From contig JAHLWP010000009.1 of the NCBI GenBank assembly GCA_019057865.1, positions 1-64,000 on the forward strand: a stretch of 64,000 nt of DNA. The letters run 5' to 3'. This document shows positions 37,630 through 48,485 of the stretch, piece after piece. Under the pieces are notes generated by a model, which saw only the letters and a list, made by a program, of their open reading frames with translations, had not been told where the DNA came from and did not search any database. Source of the stretch: Promethearchaeota archaeon (lineage in GTDB: Archaea; Asgardarchaeota; Lokiarchaeia; Sigyniarchaeales; SOKP01). The position numbers and the translations under genes were made by a program. Numbering within the stretch: position 1 is the stretch's first letter; each line of letters starts with the position of its first letter.

Positions 37630-39354
37630 TTAAACTTCTAATGGGGTTATTTCCTTCAATTTTTTTATTTTTTTGACTTTAGGGTGTTTAATTAAATGAC
37701 CTCTGATTATAACCTTAGAGACTTCTCCTAAATAATCAATCCTTTCGAGAGGATTCCCCGGAACTACTATTAGATCTGCAGATTTTCCGACTTCAATACT
37801 TCCAGTAGCATCATCTATACCAATGTTTTCAGCGTTTCCTTTAGTAGCAATAAATATTGCTTCTTGTGGAGTCATTTCGGTATACTTTAGGTAATATTTT
37901 AATTCTTTCCAGACTTCGTATTGAGTGGAATATGGGACAGATGCATCAGTACCACATGATATTCTCAATCTTTCTTTATATGCTTTTTGTAAAGCCAGGA
38001 TCATACCTTTCATTATAATCTGTGCGTTTTCAAAACTTTCTGTAGTAATTTTCGTTTCTTCCTTGGGTAAAACAGCCATTCCCATACCAGCAGAAAGAGT
38101 GGGAACAATCACGGTGTATCCTCTTAAAGCTTTGGGATTATTTCTAATTAAAGGCACCAAATCATCAGGAATTTCAGCAACATGTTCTATGCTGTCAATT
38201 CCTCCCTCTAAAGCTTCTCTTATCCCTTCTGTGGACTCACAATGTGTTGCAACTAATAAACCACCTCTATGGGCTTCAAAACAAGCAGTTTCTATCTCTT
38301 CAATAGTCATTTGGGGTCGTCCAGCTTCTCCAACTTTCCTTGCATCCATAACTCCTCCAGTAGAAAGTATTTTTATATGATCAACTCTCATCCGTAAATT
38401 CTGTCTTATTGCTTTTCTAATCTCAGGGATAGAATCTGCGATAAAACCGGATACCCATCCATGTCCTCCTGTAATACAAATTCCTTTACCTGCACACAAT
38501 AATCTAGGGCAAATAATTTTACCATCAATAATTTTATCTCTCACTTTTAAATCAATATATAAAGGATCTGACATAGAGCGTAATGTTGTGACACCAGCGT
38601 TTAATGCATTTAAAGCATTTTTTTTCATAAGTTTGAATAAAATTATTTTTCCGAGTGGTGTAGCAAGGAATTTGAATAACCTTACCATATTTTTATCGCT
38701 TAATTTCATCAATCTGGTAGGTTTTCCACTACCTGTTAAGTGACAATGGGCGTTAATTAATCCAGGAAGTACATAAGTTCCTTCTAAATCAATTTTTTTG
38801 AAATCATTTGGTATCTCAATTTCACTTTCAGTTCCAACTCCGGTAATTAATCCTGGAGTTTCGTCCTTTTCAGTGATATTCTTAATTAAGATGACACCAT
38901 TCGGAATGATTTTACTATCTCTATTTCCGTCAATAATATTACAGTTTACTAGAGCTATATTGGTTTTTGGTTCCTTTTTCTTGTATTTTAACCCTAATAA
39001 CCACGTTATTATGAGATACATTAGAAAAATATCAATTAAACTTCCGATAATTGAAATAATCCAATACCACGCAATGGGCAACCAACTGGAATTCAAACGG
39101 GCGATATCTAATGTTAAATTGTACATTTTAAAACCATAGATGCCTAACACATCCAAAATTCCCAATGGAATTCCCACAAACGGAATAATCCAAGGAAAAA
39201 AGTTTAAAATTCCAACGATTAAATAGGCTAAGCTTCCAATAATACCTTCATATGTGCCATAGGTAATCCATGCTAATAAGGATATGAATATTATAAAGAT
39301 TAAAATTGATAATAAGAATTTGGTTCCAAATTTTGAACTTTTATTATTTTCCAT
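37630..39354 (-). CDS. Membrane-anchored amidohydrolase
   Basis: N-terminal hydrophobic segments, then LEGTYVLPGLINAHCHLTGSG, VATHCESTEGIREALEGGIDSIEH, GTDASVP, GKSADLIVVPGNPL. Confidence 0.88.
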   Translation of the reverse strand: MENNKSSKFGTKFLLSILIFIIFISLLAWITYGTYEGIIGSLAYLIVGILNFFPWIIPFVGIPLGILDVLGIYGFKMYNLTLDIARLNSSWLPIAWYWIISIIGSLIDIFLMYLIITWLLGLKYKKKEPKTNIALVNCNIIDGNRDSKIIPNGVILIKNITEKDETPGLITGVGTESEIEIPNDFKKIDLEGTYVLPGLINAHCHLTGSGKPTRLMKLSDKNMVRLFKFLATPLGKIILFKLMKKNALNALNAGVTTLRSMSDPLYIDLKVRDKIIDGKIICPRLLCAGKGICITGGHGWVSGFIADSIPEIRKAIRQNLRMRVDHIKILSTGGVMDARKVGEAGRPQMTIEEIETACFEAHRGGLLVATHCESTEGIREALEGGIDSIEHVAEIPDDLVPLIRNNPKALRGYTVIVPTLSAGMGMAVLPKEETKITTESFENAQIIMKGMILALQKAYKERLRISCGTDASVPYSTQYEVWKELKYYLKYTEMTPQEAIFIATKGNAENIGIDDATGSIEVGKSADLIVVPGNPLERIDYLGEVSKVIIRGHLIKHPKVKKIKKLKEITPLEV

Positions 39355-39460
39355 TATAATATATCACGATAAATAAAGATAGAAATTATTTATGAATAAT
39401 TTTAAATTCTTATTTAATTTATTTGATAGTTAGAATAATCTTCCAAGTGTAAAATCAGAT

Positions 39461-40000
39461 ATGGAAAAATCTAAAAATGATGATCCAGCTCAAGAGGATA
39501 TAGTTATATTACGAAAGAAAAAGAAAAGAAATCCATTCAGCCAATTTTTTCTAGACTTGAAAAAGGGCTTTAAAGGGTTTTCTGAAAAATCAGGGGAATT
39601 CTTCGTAGAAGTTGATAAAAATTTTCAAAATAATTTGAAAAAAATAAAAGCTTCGTGGAAAAAGATGATGAAGAATATAAAGGAGAGTGATCCTAAGTAT
39701 AAGCGTTATAAAAAACTAAGTATCAAATTAGAAAAGATGGAATATAAACTATCTAATATAAAAGATGATACTACAGAGATCAAACTGGAACTCTCTCTTG
39801 TTATATCTATGATTGAAACAATTATGGAGACTATGAGCGATATTGAGGACTATATGAAAGAAAATCTAGGTTCCGATTGGAAAATATTAAAGAATGCTTG
39901 GCAAAGATGCAAGGACGGAGAAATTTCAAAAGCAGAATTCATTAAGACTGGATTAACAAAAATAGGCAAAAAATTCGCAAGTATCTTTATTAGATTATAA
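39461..40000 (+). CDS. Lysine-rich, probably coiled-coil protein of unknown function
   Basis: KLEKMEYKLSNIKDDTTEIKLELSLVISMIETIMETMSDIEDYM. Confidence 0.5.
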   Translation: MEKSKNDDPAQEDIVILRKKKKRNPFSQFFLDLKKGFKGFSEKSGEFFVEVDKNFQNNLKKIKASWKKMMKNIKESDPKYKRYKKLSIKLEKMEYKLSNIKDDTTEIKLELSLVISMIETIMETMSDIEDYMKENLGSDWKILKNAWQRCKDGEISKAEFIKTGLTKIGKKFASIFIRL

Positions 40001-40212
40001 AATATTTTTTTATTAATTAAAAATCCTGATTTATTTATCATTTAAAATCTTTATTTTGAAATGAAATGAATTTCTTTGAGTAATTATATTTTTAATCACT
40101 TGGTCATATTTATTGTAAAATTTGATATTTAGTTAAATAATTCTTTATAAAATTGTAAAGAATGTTCTTTACGCTTAAAGTTTAAATAAAATACTATTTT
40201 TAATAACAAGCT

Positions 40213-41232
40213 ATGGTTTTATTATCAGTTCTTTTTCTAATATTAGGGTTTATTGTGTTATATTTTGGTGCTAAATGTGTGATAATTGGACTTGAAAATA
40301 TTGCAGATCGCTTACATATTAGTCATATAATGGTAGGACTGACGATATTATCGATAGGGACTAGTTTACCAGAGATTTCTGTAAGCATAATGGGTGGTCT
40401 TGATAAGATTTTGGGCATTGATCCTAACATTGATGGAATAGTAATTGGAAATAAAGTTGGTTCTTTTTTGACTCAAATTACTTTAATCATTGGAATTTTA
40501 GCAGTAAGCCAACCGATTTTCGTTAGTAAGTGGGAATTGAGAAGAGAAGGTCCTATGCTCTTTATTTCCTTATTGATTTTTCTTTTTTTCGCCTTAGATA
40601 GAGTTTTTACTCAATTTGAAGCACTTTTAATGATAATAATATATTTCATTTATCTATCATTAGTAATTTGGAGTGAGAGGCGTCTAACAAAATCTAAACT
40701 AGAACTTACTTATATTGAAAAAGAACGCTTAGATACTGTAAGTTTTGAACCAATTGAGAGCCCTCATAAAATCTCATCAACATCTAAAGATATTGGTATT
40801 TTTTTGATAGGGCTTTTAATCCTATTATTCGCAGCAGAAATCACATTACTATCAGCACATGATTTATCAAAAGAATTTCATATTCCTGAAAATGTAGTTG
40901 GAATCATAATAGTGGGGTTTGGTACAAGTTTACCAGAACTAGTTGCTGATTTAACTGCTATAAGGAGAGGATCCTACGGAATCGCTGTAGGAGATATATT
41001 AGGTTCCAATATATGTGATATTTTATTAGCCACAGGATCAGGAGCAATAATCATAAATTTTAATGTTCCAAGGATAATTCTGGTTTTTGATATACCGGTT
41101 CTTTTTTTGGCGTTATTTATCGCGTTATATTTCTTATGGAGTGAAAAAACCTTAAAAAGATGGGAAGGAATACTATTAATTAGTTTTTATGGCGTTTATA
41201 CAATTTTGAAATTATCAATATTTCAAATCTAA
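40213..41232 (+). CDS. CaCA-family Na+/Ca2+ exchanger-like protein
   Basis: Two inverted alpha repeats: TILSIGTSLPEISVSIMGG...IGNKVGSFLTQ and IVGFGTSLPELVADLTAIRRG...VGDILGSNICDI. Confidence 0.9.
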   Translation: MVLLSVLFLILGFIVLYFGAKCVIIGLENIADRLHISHIMVGLTILSIGTSLPEISVSIMGGLDKILGIDPNIDGIVIGNKVGSFLTQITLIIGILAVSQPIFVSKWELRREGPMLFISLLIFLFFALDRVFTQFEALLMIIIYFIYLSLVIWSERRLTKSKLELTYIEKERLDTVSFEPIESPHKISSTSKDIGIFLIGLLILLFAAEITLLSAHDLSKEFHIPENVVGIIIVGFGTSLPELVADLTAIRRGSYGIAVGDILGSNICDILLATGSGAIIINFNVPRIILVFDIPVLFLALFIALYFLWSEKTLKRWEGILLISFYGVYTILKLSIFQI

Positions 41233-41408
41233 AGAATTAATTTTTTAGTAATAAATATTCTATTATTTTCTATTGGAAAGAAAACAGTTATATACTCTAA
41301 AAGCTAATACTTATTTCAAACGAAATCTAATAAAAAATCATTTAATGAGATATAAGTAACAACTTAAACATATCTTAAAAGTAAAAAAAATAAAGGTGTA
41401 AATATAAT

Positions 41409-41708
41409 ATGGCATATATAGTAATTACTGGAAAATTCCCAGGGCATATGGCTTCTGAAATTGGAAAAAGATTTCTTGATCTCCCCAAATTACCTGATTT
41501 TGTCAAAACTGAGCATGTTTTTAACTCTGCTGATGGGAAATACAGATTTTTTTCAATTTATGAAATCACAGAGGAAGATAAATATTTTAAAGCATTAAAA
41601 GCAATTTACACGAGATATGCTGGATATAAAGATATTGAAGGATATGAATATACTGTGCACCCTGTTTTAGAAGCTAAAGATGCTCTTAGAATAATAGGAC
41701 TAGGTTAA
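41409..41708 (+). CDS. Small conserved-looking protein of unknown function
   Basis: 99 aa; GGTG upstream of the ATG start. Confidence 0.5.
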   Translation: MAYIVITGKFPGHMASEIGKRFLDLPKLPDFVKTEHVFNSADGKYRFFSIYEITEEDKYFKALKAIYTRYAGYKDIEGYEYTVHPVLEAKDALRIIGLG

Positions 41709-41742
41709 TCTTAAATTAATTTTTTTTAAAAAACTTTTTTTT

Positions 41743-42189
41743 TTAAATTAGGTTTTTTTCAATGAAATTATACAATCCATCAGGATATAGAGGGCGATTT
41801 TCTTGTTTAATTTCATTTAAACTTTTCCAGTAAGCATTAAATTTAGTTTGGTTTTCATCATCCTCTTGAACTATGAGATTTTTTTCATATAAAGAAGTAT
41901 CAACTAAAGTTCCATCAAAGACCAATACAATCTCATGACCAATCTTTCCCTCATACGTAAAAATGTTCTCAAATATTGTTAAAAACTTTAAATCTTTTAC
42001 TTCGGCTTGTATTTCCTCTCTAATTTCTCTTTTTACTGCTTGTTCTCCATATTCACCAAATTCTATTGCTCCTCCTAAAGGTCTATAAAAGATTTCATCC
42101 TTTCCTTTATCATATCCTTCAAAAACAAGAATCTTTTCATTATAGTAGAATAAGCATATAACAATTGGTCTTATCTCCCTCCAACTCAT
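41743..42189 (-). CDS. NUDIX hydrolase
   Basis: GGAIEFGEYGEQAVKREIREEIQAEV. Confidence 0.88.
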   Translation of the reverse strand: MSWREIRPIVICLFYYNEKILVFEGYDKGKDEIFYRPLGGAIEFGEYGEQAVKREIREEIQAEVKDLKFLTIFENIFTYEGKIGHEIVLVFDGTLVDTSLYEKNLIVQEDDENQTKFNAYWKSLNEIKQENRPLYPDGLYNFIEKNLI

Positions 42190-42262
42190 TGTTGTATCAC
42201 TATATACTTTGAATAATTAAAAGTTAAAAAAACCTGTGTTTTTTCAGACCTAAGAAAAAAAA

Positions 42263-43792
42263 TCAATAAGGACAACTTAAATCACCGCCTAACCAATCTC
42301 CCGTTAGACCATAAGCAGTTAAGCGACAACCTCCACATAATCTATTCATATTGCATCTTGAGCATTTTCCACTAACACTTTTACGATTTCTTATTCGTTT
42401 TAAGATAGGGTGCTTAGTCCAAATATTATATAAACCTTCTTTCAAAATGTTTCCTAATTTAATATGACCTGCAGGAGCACAAGGAATTATATAACCATCA
42501 CAATCTAATCCACAGTAGAATAATCCTGTAGCGCATCCACTAAAAAACCTATTAAGTCGATGAAGTAATTCTGCTGTATTGCTTTTAAATAAATTCTGGT
42601 ATTTTGCTTCATTACCAGTTAAAATTTCACAAAGGGGATAATAGTTTCCTTGACTTAAGTCATAGCAAGTTTTACTAAAGTATGGCATACCTCTTCCTAA
42701 CACTTCTAATGCAAAATTATTATGAATATTTTCTATAAATTTTTGTGCCATAAACCTCATAACTTTCCGTTTAATATCTTTACTAACATCATGCTCCAAA
42801 TAATATTGCCCTCTGCCTACTGGTAAAATGCGAGAAATATAGTACCTTGAAATACCTAAATCCTTGACAAAATCATAAATTAATGGAATTTCCTTATAAT
42901 TAAAATCTGCTAAGGTGGTATTAATGATCAATTCATCAAATTTTCCAAATTCAACAGCATTATTTATCCCATTAATAGCCATATTAAATGCTCCTGAAAC
43001 ATTTCGTAATGAATCATGTTTCTTGGCAGAGATACTATCTAAACTTATTGAAACACTATGTACTCCTACATCATATAACTTTTGACATAAAACTTTAGTT
43101 AATAATGTAGCATTAGTAGATATTGAGGGTTAAATACCATTTTTTTGAGTATAGTTAATGACTTCGAGTAAATCATCCCGAGTTAATGGTTCACCACCAC
43201 AAAAGTTCACAGTAACAACATCATTGGCTGCTAAAATATCAATAACTTTTTTAGCATCCTCAGTCGTAAGCTCGTTTTTTGATTGTTGATTAAAAAGTGA
43301 ATCTGAAAAGCAATGAGAACATTTTAAATTGCATTTTTTAGTGTAGTTCCAGACGACACTTAATGGTGCTCCAGTTACAAATGGTATTCTAAAACCAAAT
43401 AAAGCAAATCCTTTAAAGATATTCTTTAATACCCTGCGAAATGTTGTATTTGCTGTGAAACTATAAAGAGTCTGAGAATCAATTTTATTAAGGGATAGCC
43501 ATCTAAGCATGACAAATTTAAAGATTTTTGCTTGAGTTCGACAGTTAAAGCAAAGCTCGTTATCTTTTTTGGAAATATAATCCAAAATTGAATCAAATCG
43601 ACTAGAACCACACTTATTACAATCTTTAGTGAGATTTCTCCCAAAACCTTGCATTGATTGTTTGAGTAATGGAAAAGAAAGTGGATTTACCATGTTATTG
43701 ATATTTATTGATTTATACTTATTATTTTTTGTTATTCTCTTGACAAAGTAGTATATACTATTATCCAATCTCCATTGAGAATTCTTTCTCAT
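42263..43792 (-). pseudogene. Radical SAM/SPASM protein gene split by an in-frame TAA
   Basis: ORF 43130..43792 has CNLKCSHCFSD and VNFCGGEPLTRDDLLEVINYTQKNGI*; the same frame continues PSISTNATLLTKVLCQKLYDVGVHSVSISLDSISAKKHDSLRNVSGAFN into 42982..42263 with C-terminal GKCSRCNMNRLCGGCR. Confidence 0.88.
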
Positions 43793-43914
43793 TAAAACCT
43801 AATAATAAGTCTTATAATTGAAATAGCATACCTGACGAATTAAATAATACTCGGAACGAAAAAAAAAAGATTTTTATAAAAAGGGGATGAATTCTTATTT
43901 AATCAGTTTCCTTC

Positions 43915-44298
43915 TCATTCTCTTGCCAAAGCAGCGCGAGCCTTGTCTAAGTCATCGACTCCGAGAACTATTCTGTTATTCTCAGCAAGGTAGATTAGGT
44001 CAATGTTAACGCCAGCATTACCTATTTTACGAGCCATTTTCCCTCCTGTGCCCGGTTTCCCTGCAATATTACCAATATCCAAAACGAGTACTTCACGCAC
44101 AGCACGTACTTCAAAACCAGCGTCTTCGAGTACCCAGCGGGCGGTGGTTTCATCTTCTACCAAAAGATGAATAATGCCTTCATTTTTTTGGGGAAATCCA
44201 CATAGTCCTTCCATATTGATGCCATTTTTGCCTAGAGTCTCCCCCATATCAGCTAGCATACCCGGTTGATTTTTTAAAATAACAGTTAAATCTTTCAA
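43915..44298 (-). CDS. ACT-domain protein
   Basis: LKDLTVILKNQPGMLADMGETLGKNGINMEGLCGFPQKNEGIIHLLVEDETTARWVLEDAGFEV; TTG start after GGAGG. Confidence 0.8.
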   Translation of the reverse strand: MKDLTVILKNQPGMLADMGETLGKNGINMEGLCGFPQKNEGIIHLLVEDETTARWVLEDAGFEVRAVREVLVLDIGNIAGKPGTGGKMARKIGNAGVNIDLIYLAENNRIVLGVDDLDKARAALARE

Positions 44299-44397
44299 TA
44301 TTTTTGTCCTCCTATTTTTACTTTTTTTATTTATTAAATCTTATCTTGTTTTTTTAGAAACTAAAAATATCCTTAAAATAATAGGATTTGATTAAGA

Positions 44398-44622
44398 TTA
44401 TTCTTCACGAAATTTTATTAATAATATCACTCCTACACAAACAAGAATAACACTAGCTACTATACTAACTACTAGTATATTAGTCATAACAACTTTAATA
44501 AGCTTTTTTGGCATGTCCATCTGTTCATATAAACGAGGAAATACGACGAGAGATATAAACATTGATACAAGTTCACCACCTGCTACTCCAAACAAAATAA
44601 ATCCTATATTCTTCTTTTTCAT
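44398..44622 (-). CDS. Small two-TM membrane protein
   Basis: 74 aa, two hydrophobic segments. Confidence 0.45.
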   Translation of the reverse strand: MKKKNIGFILFGVAGGELVSMFISLVVFPRLYEQMDMPKKLIKVVMTNILVVSIVASVILVCVGVILLIKFREE

Positions 44623-44740
44623 TCTACATTACCAATTATTATTATTCTAAATTTTTCTCGTTAAACGTAAATAGATTTTTATGTAAAAAGATTATGAATA
44701 GACATATAATATTTTTTGTTAAATTGGAAAGAAAATAAAG

Positions 44741-45388
44741 TCAGGTTTCTTTATACCATTTACTAATTAAATTATGCTTTTTAATATATCTAAGAAGATA
44801 AACGGCGATAACAGCCGTAATTAAGGTTTCAATAAACCATATAAGTTGATATACTGTTAAATCAGCGTCTATTTGGTTTTGCCCAATATTAATGGTACCA
44901 AAATCTTTTATAGAGTAAAGTAATATCTCAGGAGATTGCATAATTATCGGAAAAAAGATCTCTATAGTTTCATGTGCGGGGAGATCGAGTAAAAGATGTG
45001 TTAATCCTCCTATCAATGCAGAATAAGATGCAACAATAAAAAATTTTCTATTATATTTTTTTTTCTTTAAGTTATCCCAGTCATCTATGCCAAAATATTT
45101 TAAAGGTTTAGCTAAAATTCCATTTCTCTTTGTCAGGTTAGCGTAAATTGGTCCAATATATGTACAAAATAGCATTGTTAAAATAAGTGTTAAAGGTAAA
45201 GTAATTAATAATAACCCCAATAGACTATGAGTAATATTTCTAAATGTGAACGGTAAAAACGGGTCAAAAATTACATTGACGTCAGGAACTAATGTACTAA
45301 TACATAAAGCTGTTCCATCAAATTTTTTTGGATATTTTACTTTTAATATCAATCCCGGTGCTTGGTGAGATAATATTCCGCTTGGCAT
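44741..45388 (-). CDS. DUF4184-like membrane protein
   Basis: MPSGILSHQAPGLILK...LVPDVNVIFDPFLPFTFRNITHSLLGLLLITLPLTLIL. Confidence 0.6.
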   Translation of the reverse strand: MPSGILSHQAPGLILKVKYPKKFDGTALCISTLVPDVNVIFDPFLPFTFRNITHSLLGLLLITLPLTLILTMLFCTYIGPIYANLTKRNGILAKPLKYFGIDDWDNLKKKKYNRKFFIVASYSALIGGLTHLLLDLPAHETIEIFFPIIMQSPEILLYSIKDFGTINIGQNQIDADLTVYQLIWFIETLITAVIAVYLLRYIKKHNLISKWYKET

Positions 45389-45418
45389 CTGATTATTATA
45401 CTCTTTCTATTGTTATTT

Positions 45419-46231
45419 TTACTTAATTAAGACTTTCACTTTTTTACGAGAGCGTGGAGGGGAGCGTAGATATTTTATATCTGGATAACCTATTGCCATT
45501 ACTCCCCAACTTTTACCTCTGATCCCTGCGAGTTTAGTTAATCTAGGATTAATTTCAAAAGCTATTTGTGTCCAACCATTCCAACACGTGCCTAAACCAA
45601 GTGCTTGAGCAGCTAATCGTCCATAGGTAATTATATTCCCAATATTAAAATGTTCAAAAGTAGTTTTACCTAAAGAGTATACAATTATTATATGTGGTGC
45701 ATCATAATAAAGAGGATACTCATAAATCTTTTTTCTAATTTCATATGATTCCGCAAAATGTGATTTAGTTGATGGATTTTTAAGAAGTTCTTCTATAATT
45801 GCATCAGATAAAGCTTTTAGCTGTTCTGGGTCAGACAAAATTACAAATTTCTCCCCTCTTAGATTTGCAGCAGTAGGAGCACATTCCATTGCTTTAATAA
45901 CTTTTTGTAAGGTCTCTTCAGGTACTTTTTTGTGTTTATAAAATCTAATTGAACGATTTGCTCGTAGAAAGTTATACATTTTTTCATATGGTATATAATT
46001 TGGTAAATTTACTATTCCATCAAATGTATAAGGTTCATCTCCTAAATTTTCATATAGGATTGCTTCTTGAGGGCATATTGCAATACAATGACCACATAAC
46101 GAACAAGATCCAAAAGAATCATTAAAGATAATTTTCTCTTGTTCTTTATCTTGGCTGTATCTTCTCGGACATACCCTTACACATAATCCACAATTTGTAC
46201 ATTTAACATTATCAATTCCTACTATTGGCAT
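45419..46231 (-). CDS. Ferredoxin-nitroreductase fusion
   Basis: CTNCGLCVRVCP and CSLCGHCIAICP, then RANRSIRFYKHKKVPEETLQKVIKAMECAPTAANLRGEKFVIL...GRLAAQALGLGTCWNGW. Confidence 0.9.
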   Translation of the reverse strand: MPIVGIDNVKCTNCGLCVRVCPRRYSQDKEQEKIIFNDSFGSCSLCGHCIAICPQEAILYENLGDEPYTFDGIVNLPNYIPYEKMYNFLRANRSIRFYKHKKVPEETLQKVIKAMECAPTAANLRGEKFVILSDPEQLKALSDAIIEELLKNPSTKSHFAESYEIRKKIYEYPLYYDAPHIIIVYSLGKTTFEHFNIGNIITYGRLAAQALGLGTCWNGWTQIAFEINPRLTKLAGIRGKSWGVMAIGYPDIKYLRSPPRSRKKVKVLIK

Positions 46232-46470
46232 CTTAATTTTCCTCCTACTTTTAAACTATAAAAGAAGCTTTGTTCTAATAATTTCCTAAAATATAATGTA
46301 TGTCTTAAAAAATTATTAATTTTATGATATGGAAGGTCTAGTAATACAGAATATAATTCCAATATAAAAAACAACTAACATTGCAAGGATTTTTTCAGTA
46401 AACCTAAAATATAAGGCTTAATTATTTTGTTACTTGATTTTTTATTAAAAAAAAAACATAACGAAATAAT

Positions 46471-47394
46471 ATGACACAAAAGAGAGAAAAAGTTAAATGT
46501 CCAGTATGTGGTTCTAAATTTATTCCTGAATCTTTTCATTTTGAAAAAACAAGTTTTGATCAAGTAGAATCTAAAGGAGAGCTTGTAGAATTTCCAAAAG
46601 GCTCTCATCAGCTTGAAGTTAAACCATTCACATCAATCCGGGGTTCATTTGTAACTTATTGTCCTCAATGTGGATATCTGATAAAATTTGCATCAGAAAT
46701 TGGTAGAAAAGAAATAGTAGAAGAACCATCTCGCATAAAAAAGCGGGGTTCATTTAAGGAATTTGGGCAATCATATAAATATAAGTTTAACCCACGTGAA
46801 AAACCCTATATGGATTATTCAGATTATTTTATAGAAAAAGTTGATAATATTAAAAAAAAAATTAAAAATGCATTAGATGAAATAAATTTTGCTCAATGGG
46901 GAAGTTCATATAGCAAATGGAAAGAAGATAAATCTATAGATTCGTTCAAATTCTTAATACACTTTTATTCAACTTTAGTAGACTATTTGGATTCCCAAAT
47001 TGAGAATCATAGTAATAAATCAATGGTACAAAAAATAGAGGAATTAAATGTATCTAAAAGTCTTGAACTATTGATTAAAAAAGTAGGAGAATTAAGGAAT
47101 AAAATAGCTCATGAAGTCTATGAACTAAATGAAGAGGAAGAAGATTTAGTTGAGAGAACCTTTACTCAATTTATGAATTATCTAGTAATGAAGCAATTAA
47201 ACCCTCTAAATTTGGATAAGATTAAGATTGAACCTGAATATTTCTTTATTGATATTAATAAAATTAAATATGAAATTCAGGAGTTTTTAAATTTGTATTT
47301 AGGGAATTTGTTGCCTTTAAAGGAGTTTTATAATAATTTCTTAATTCCATTATTAGAGGAACTTGGAGTTAGAATCCCTAATTATAATCCTTAA
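46471..47394 (+). CDS. Zinc-ribbon protein with C-terminal HEPN/DUF4145-like region
   Basis: CPVCGSKF...YCPQCGYLIKFASE; ELRNKIAHEVYELNEEEEDLVERTF. Confidence 0.45.
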   Translation: MTQKREKVKCPVCGSKFIPESFHFEKTSFDQVESKGELVEFPKGSHQLEVKPFTSIRGSFVTYCPQCGYLIKFASEIGRKEIVEEPSRIKKRGSFKEFGQSYKYKFNPREKPYMDYSDYFIEKVDNIKKKIKNALDEINFAQWGSSYSKWKEDKSIDSFKFLIHFYSTLVDYLDSQIENHSNKSMVQKIEELNVSKSLELLIKKVGELRNKIAHEVYELNEEEEDLVERTFTQFMNYLVMKQLNPLNLDKIKIEPEYFFIDINKIKYEIQEFLNLYLGNLLPLKEFYNNFLIPLLEELGVRIPNYNP

Positions 47395-47522
47395 AGATTT
47401 TTTTTATTGAAATTTGTTAACATTTCTGAATGTTTGCAAACTCATGACAATTAGAGAAACCAATGAAGGAAAACCAAAACTCAATTTTGAATTTAAAGTT
47501 TAATTTGTTTAAATAAATAATT

Positions 47523-47948
47523 TTACTCAAATGCCTGAGGGATCCATGTAGAATGGCCCTTAACAATCTTATACTTATTTACTATATCTTGATGAATCTT
47601 TTTTAAATTATTAAAGAAATCTTCGCCATATAATGGAATTCCTTCCTTCATAGCAAATAAACTAGTGCAGTGTCTACTTTTAATCATTGAAATGAATTCA
47701 GATGGGGTAAATCCTAGAGGTTCAATGGGGTCATATGTTTCTATTAGTTCAAATAATAAAGTAGCTCTTTGATAATAATCTTTTGGAAGGTTTGAACTAA
47801 TAACAATTATATCAATGTCGCTTCTTTGATTAAAATCTCCTCTTGCGAGAGATCCATATAAGATAATGCACTTCGGATTTAAGGTACTAATCACGTTGTT
47901 ACAGAATTTTTTTATTCCTTTTCTGAAAATTTTTTTAGGTTCTTTCAT
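47523..47948 (-). CDS. MNT nucleotidyltransferase
   Basis: KCIILYGSLARGDFNQRSDIDIIVISSNLP. Confidence 0.85.
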   Translation of the reverse strand: MKEPKKIFRKGIKKFCNNVISTLNPKCIILYGSLARGDFNQRSDIDIIVISSNLPKDYYQRATLLFELIETYDPIEPLGFTPSEFISMIKSRHCTSLFAMKEGIPLYGEDFFNNLKKIHQDIVNKYKIVKGHSTWIPQAFE

Positions 47949-48340
47949 TTCTTTAGTCCTTTAATGAAATTCATTATTATTTGAGCATTTTCTAATGCTT
48001 CTTTTGCAATATTTTCATCGTGGTATTCATACGGGGATCCAGATGAGTGAGCATTCGGATATCGTGAAGGGATGTAATGTAAATCCAATTTTTTACTAGG
48101 AGTTAATATTTCAGAAATATCATATTTCTGGTCTTTAAGGTCTTTAATCAGTTTAGTTAAAGAATGACCAAAAGGAGTAAGTCCCAATCCATATAGAAAC
48201 CCTTTAAGTGCAAACTCTGCTGCTTGTTGGCATTTAAAGCAACACCAGTTATAAAATTTATTTTCTTTGTCAATTAAAGCGGATTTGTAAGTATTTTCAG
48301 CTTCTTTCATCCATCTATTATATTCATCATCATCAAACAT
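47945..48340 (-). CDS. HEPN-domain protein
   Basis: MKEAENTYKSALIDKENKFYNWCCFKCQQAAEFALKGFLYGLGLTPFGHSLTKLI; 4-nt overlap with the MNT gene. Confidence 0.88.
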   Translation of the reverse strand: MFDDDEYNRWMKEAENTYKSALIDKENKFYNWCCFKCQQAAEFALKGFLYGLGLTPFGHSLTKLIKDLKDQKYDISEILTPSKKLDLHYIPSRYPNAHSSGSPYEYHDENIAKEALENAQIIMNFIKGLKK

Positions 48341-48485
48341 TATTATTCACTAGATATAAAATAATTGTAATAAATTTGTTTATCAACACACAAATTTTAG
48401 TTTTTAAATAGATTAATTTTTATTTTCTTGATTATAAAAGTTATAATTAGTTTTAAATAACTATGAAAAAAATATTAATTAGATT

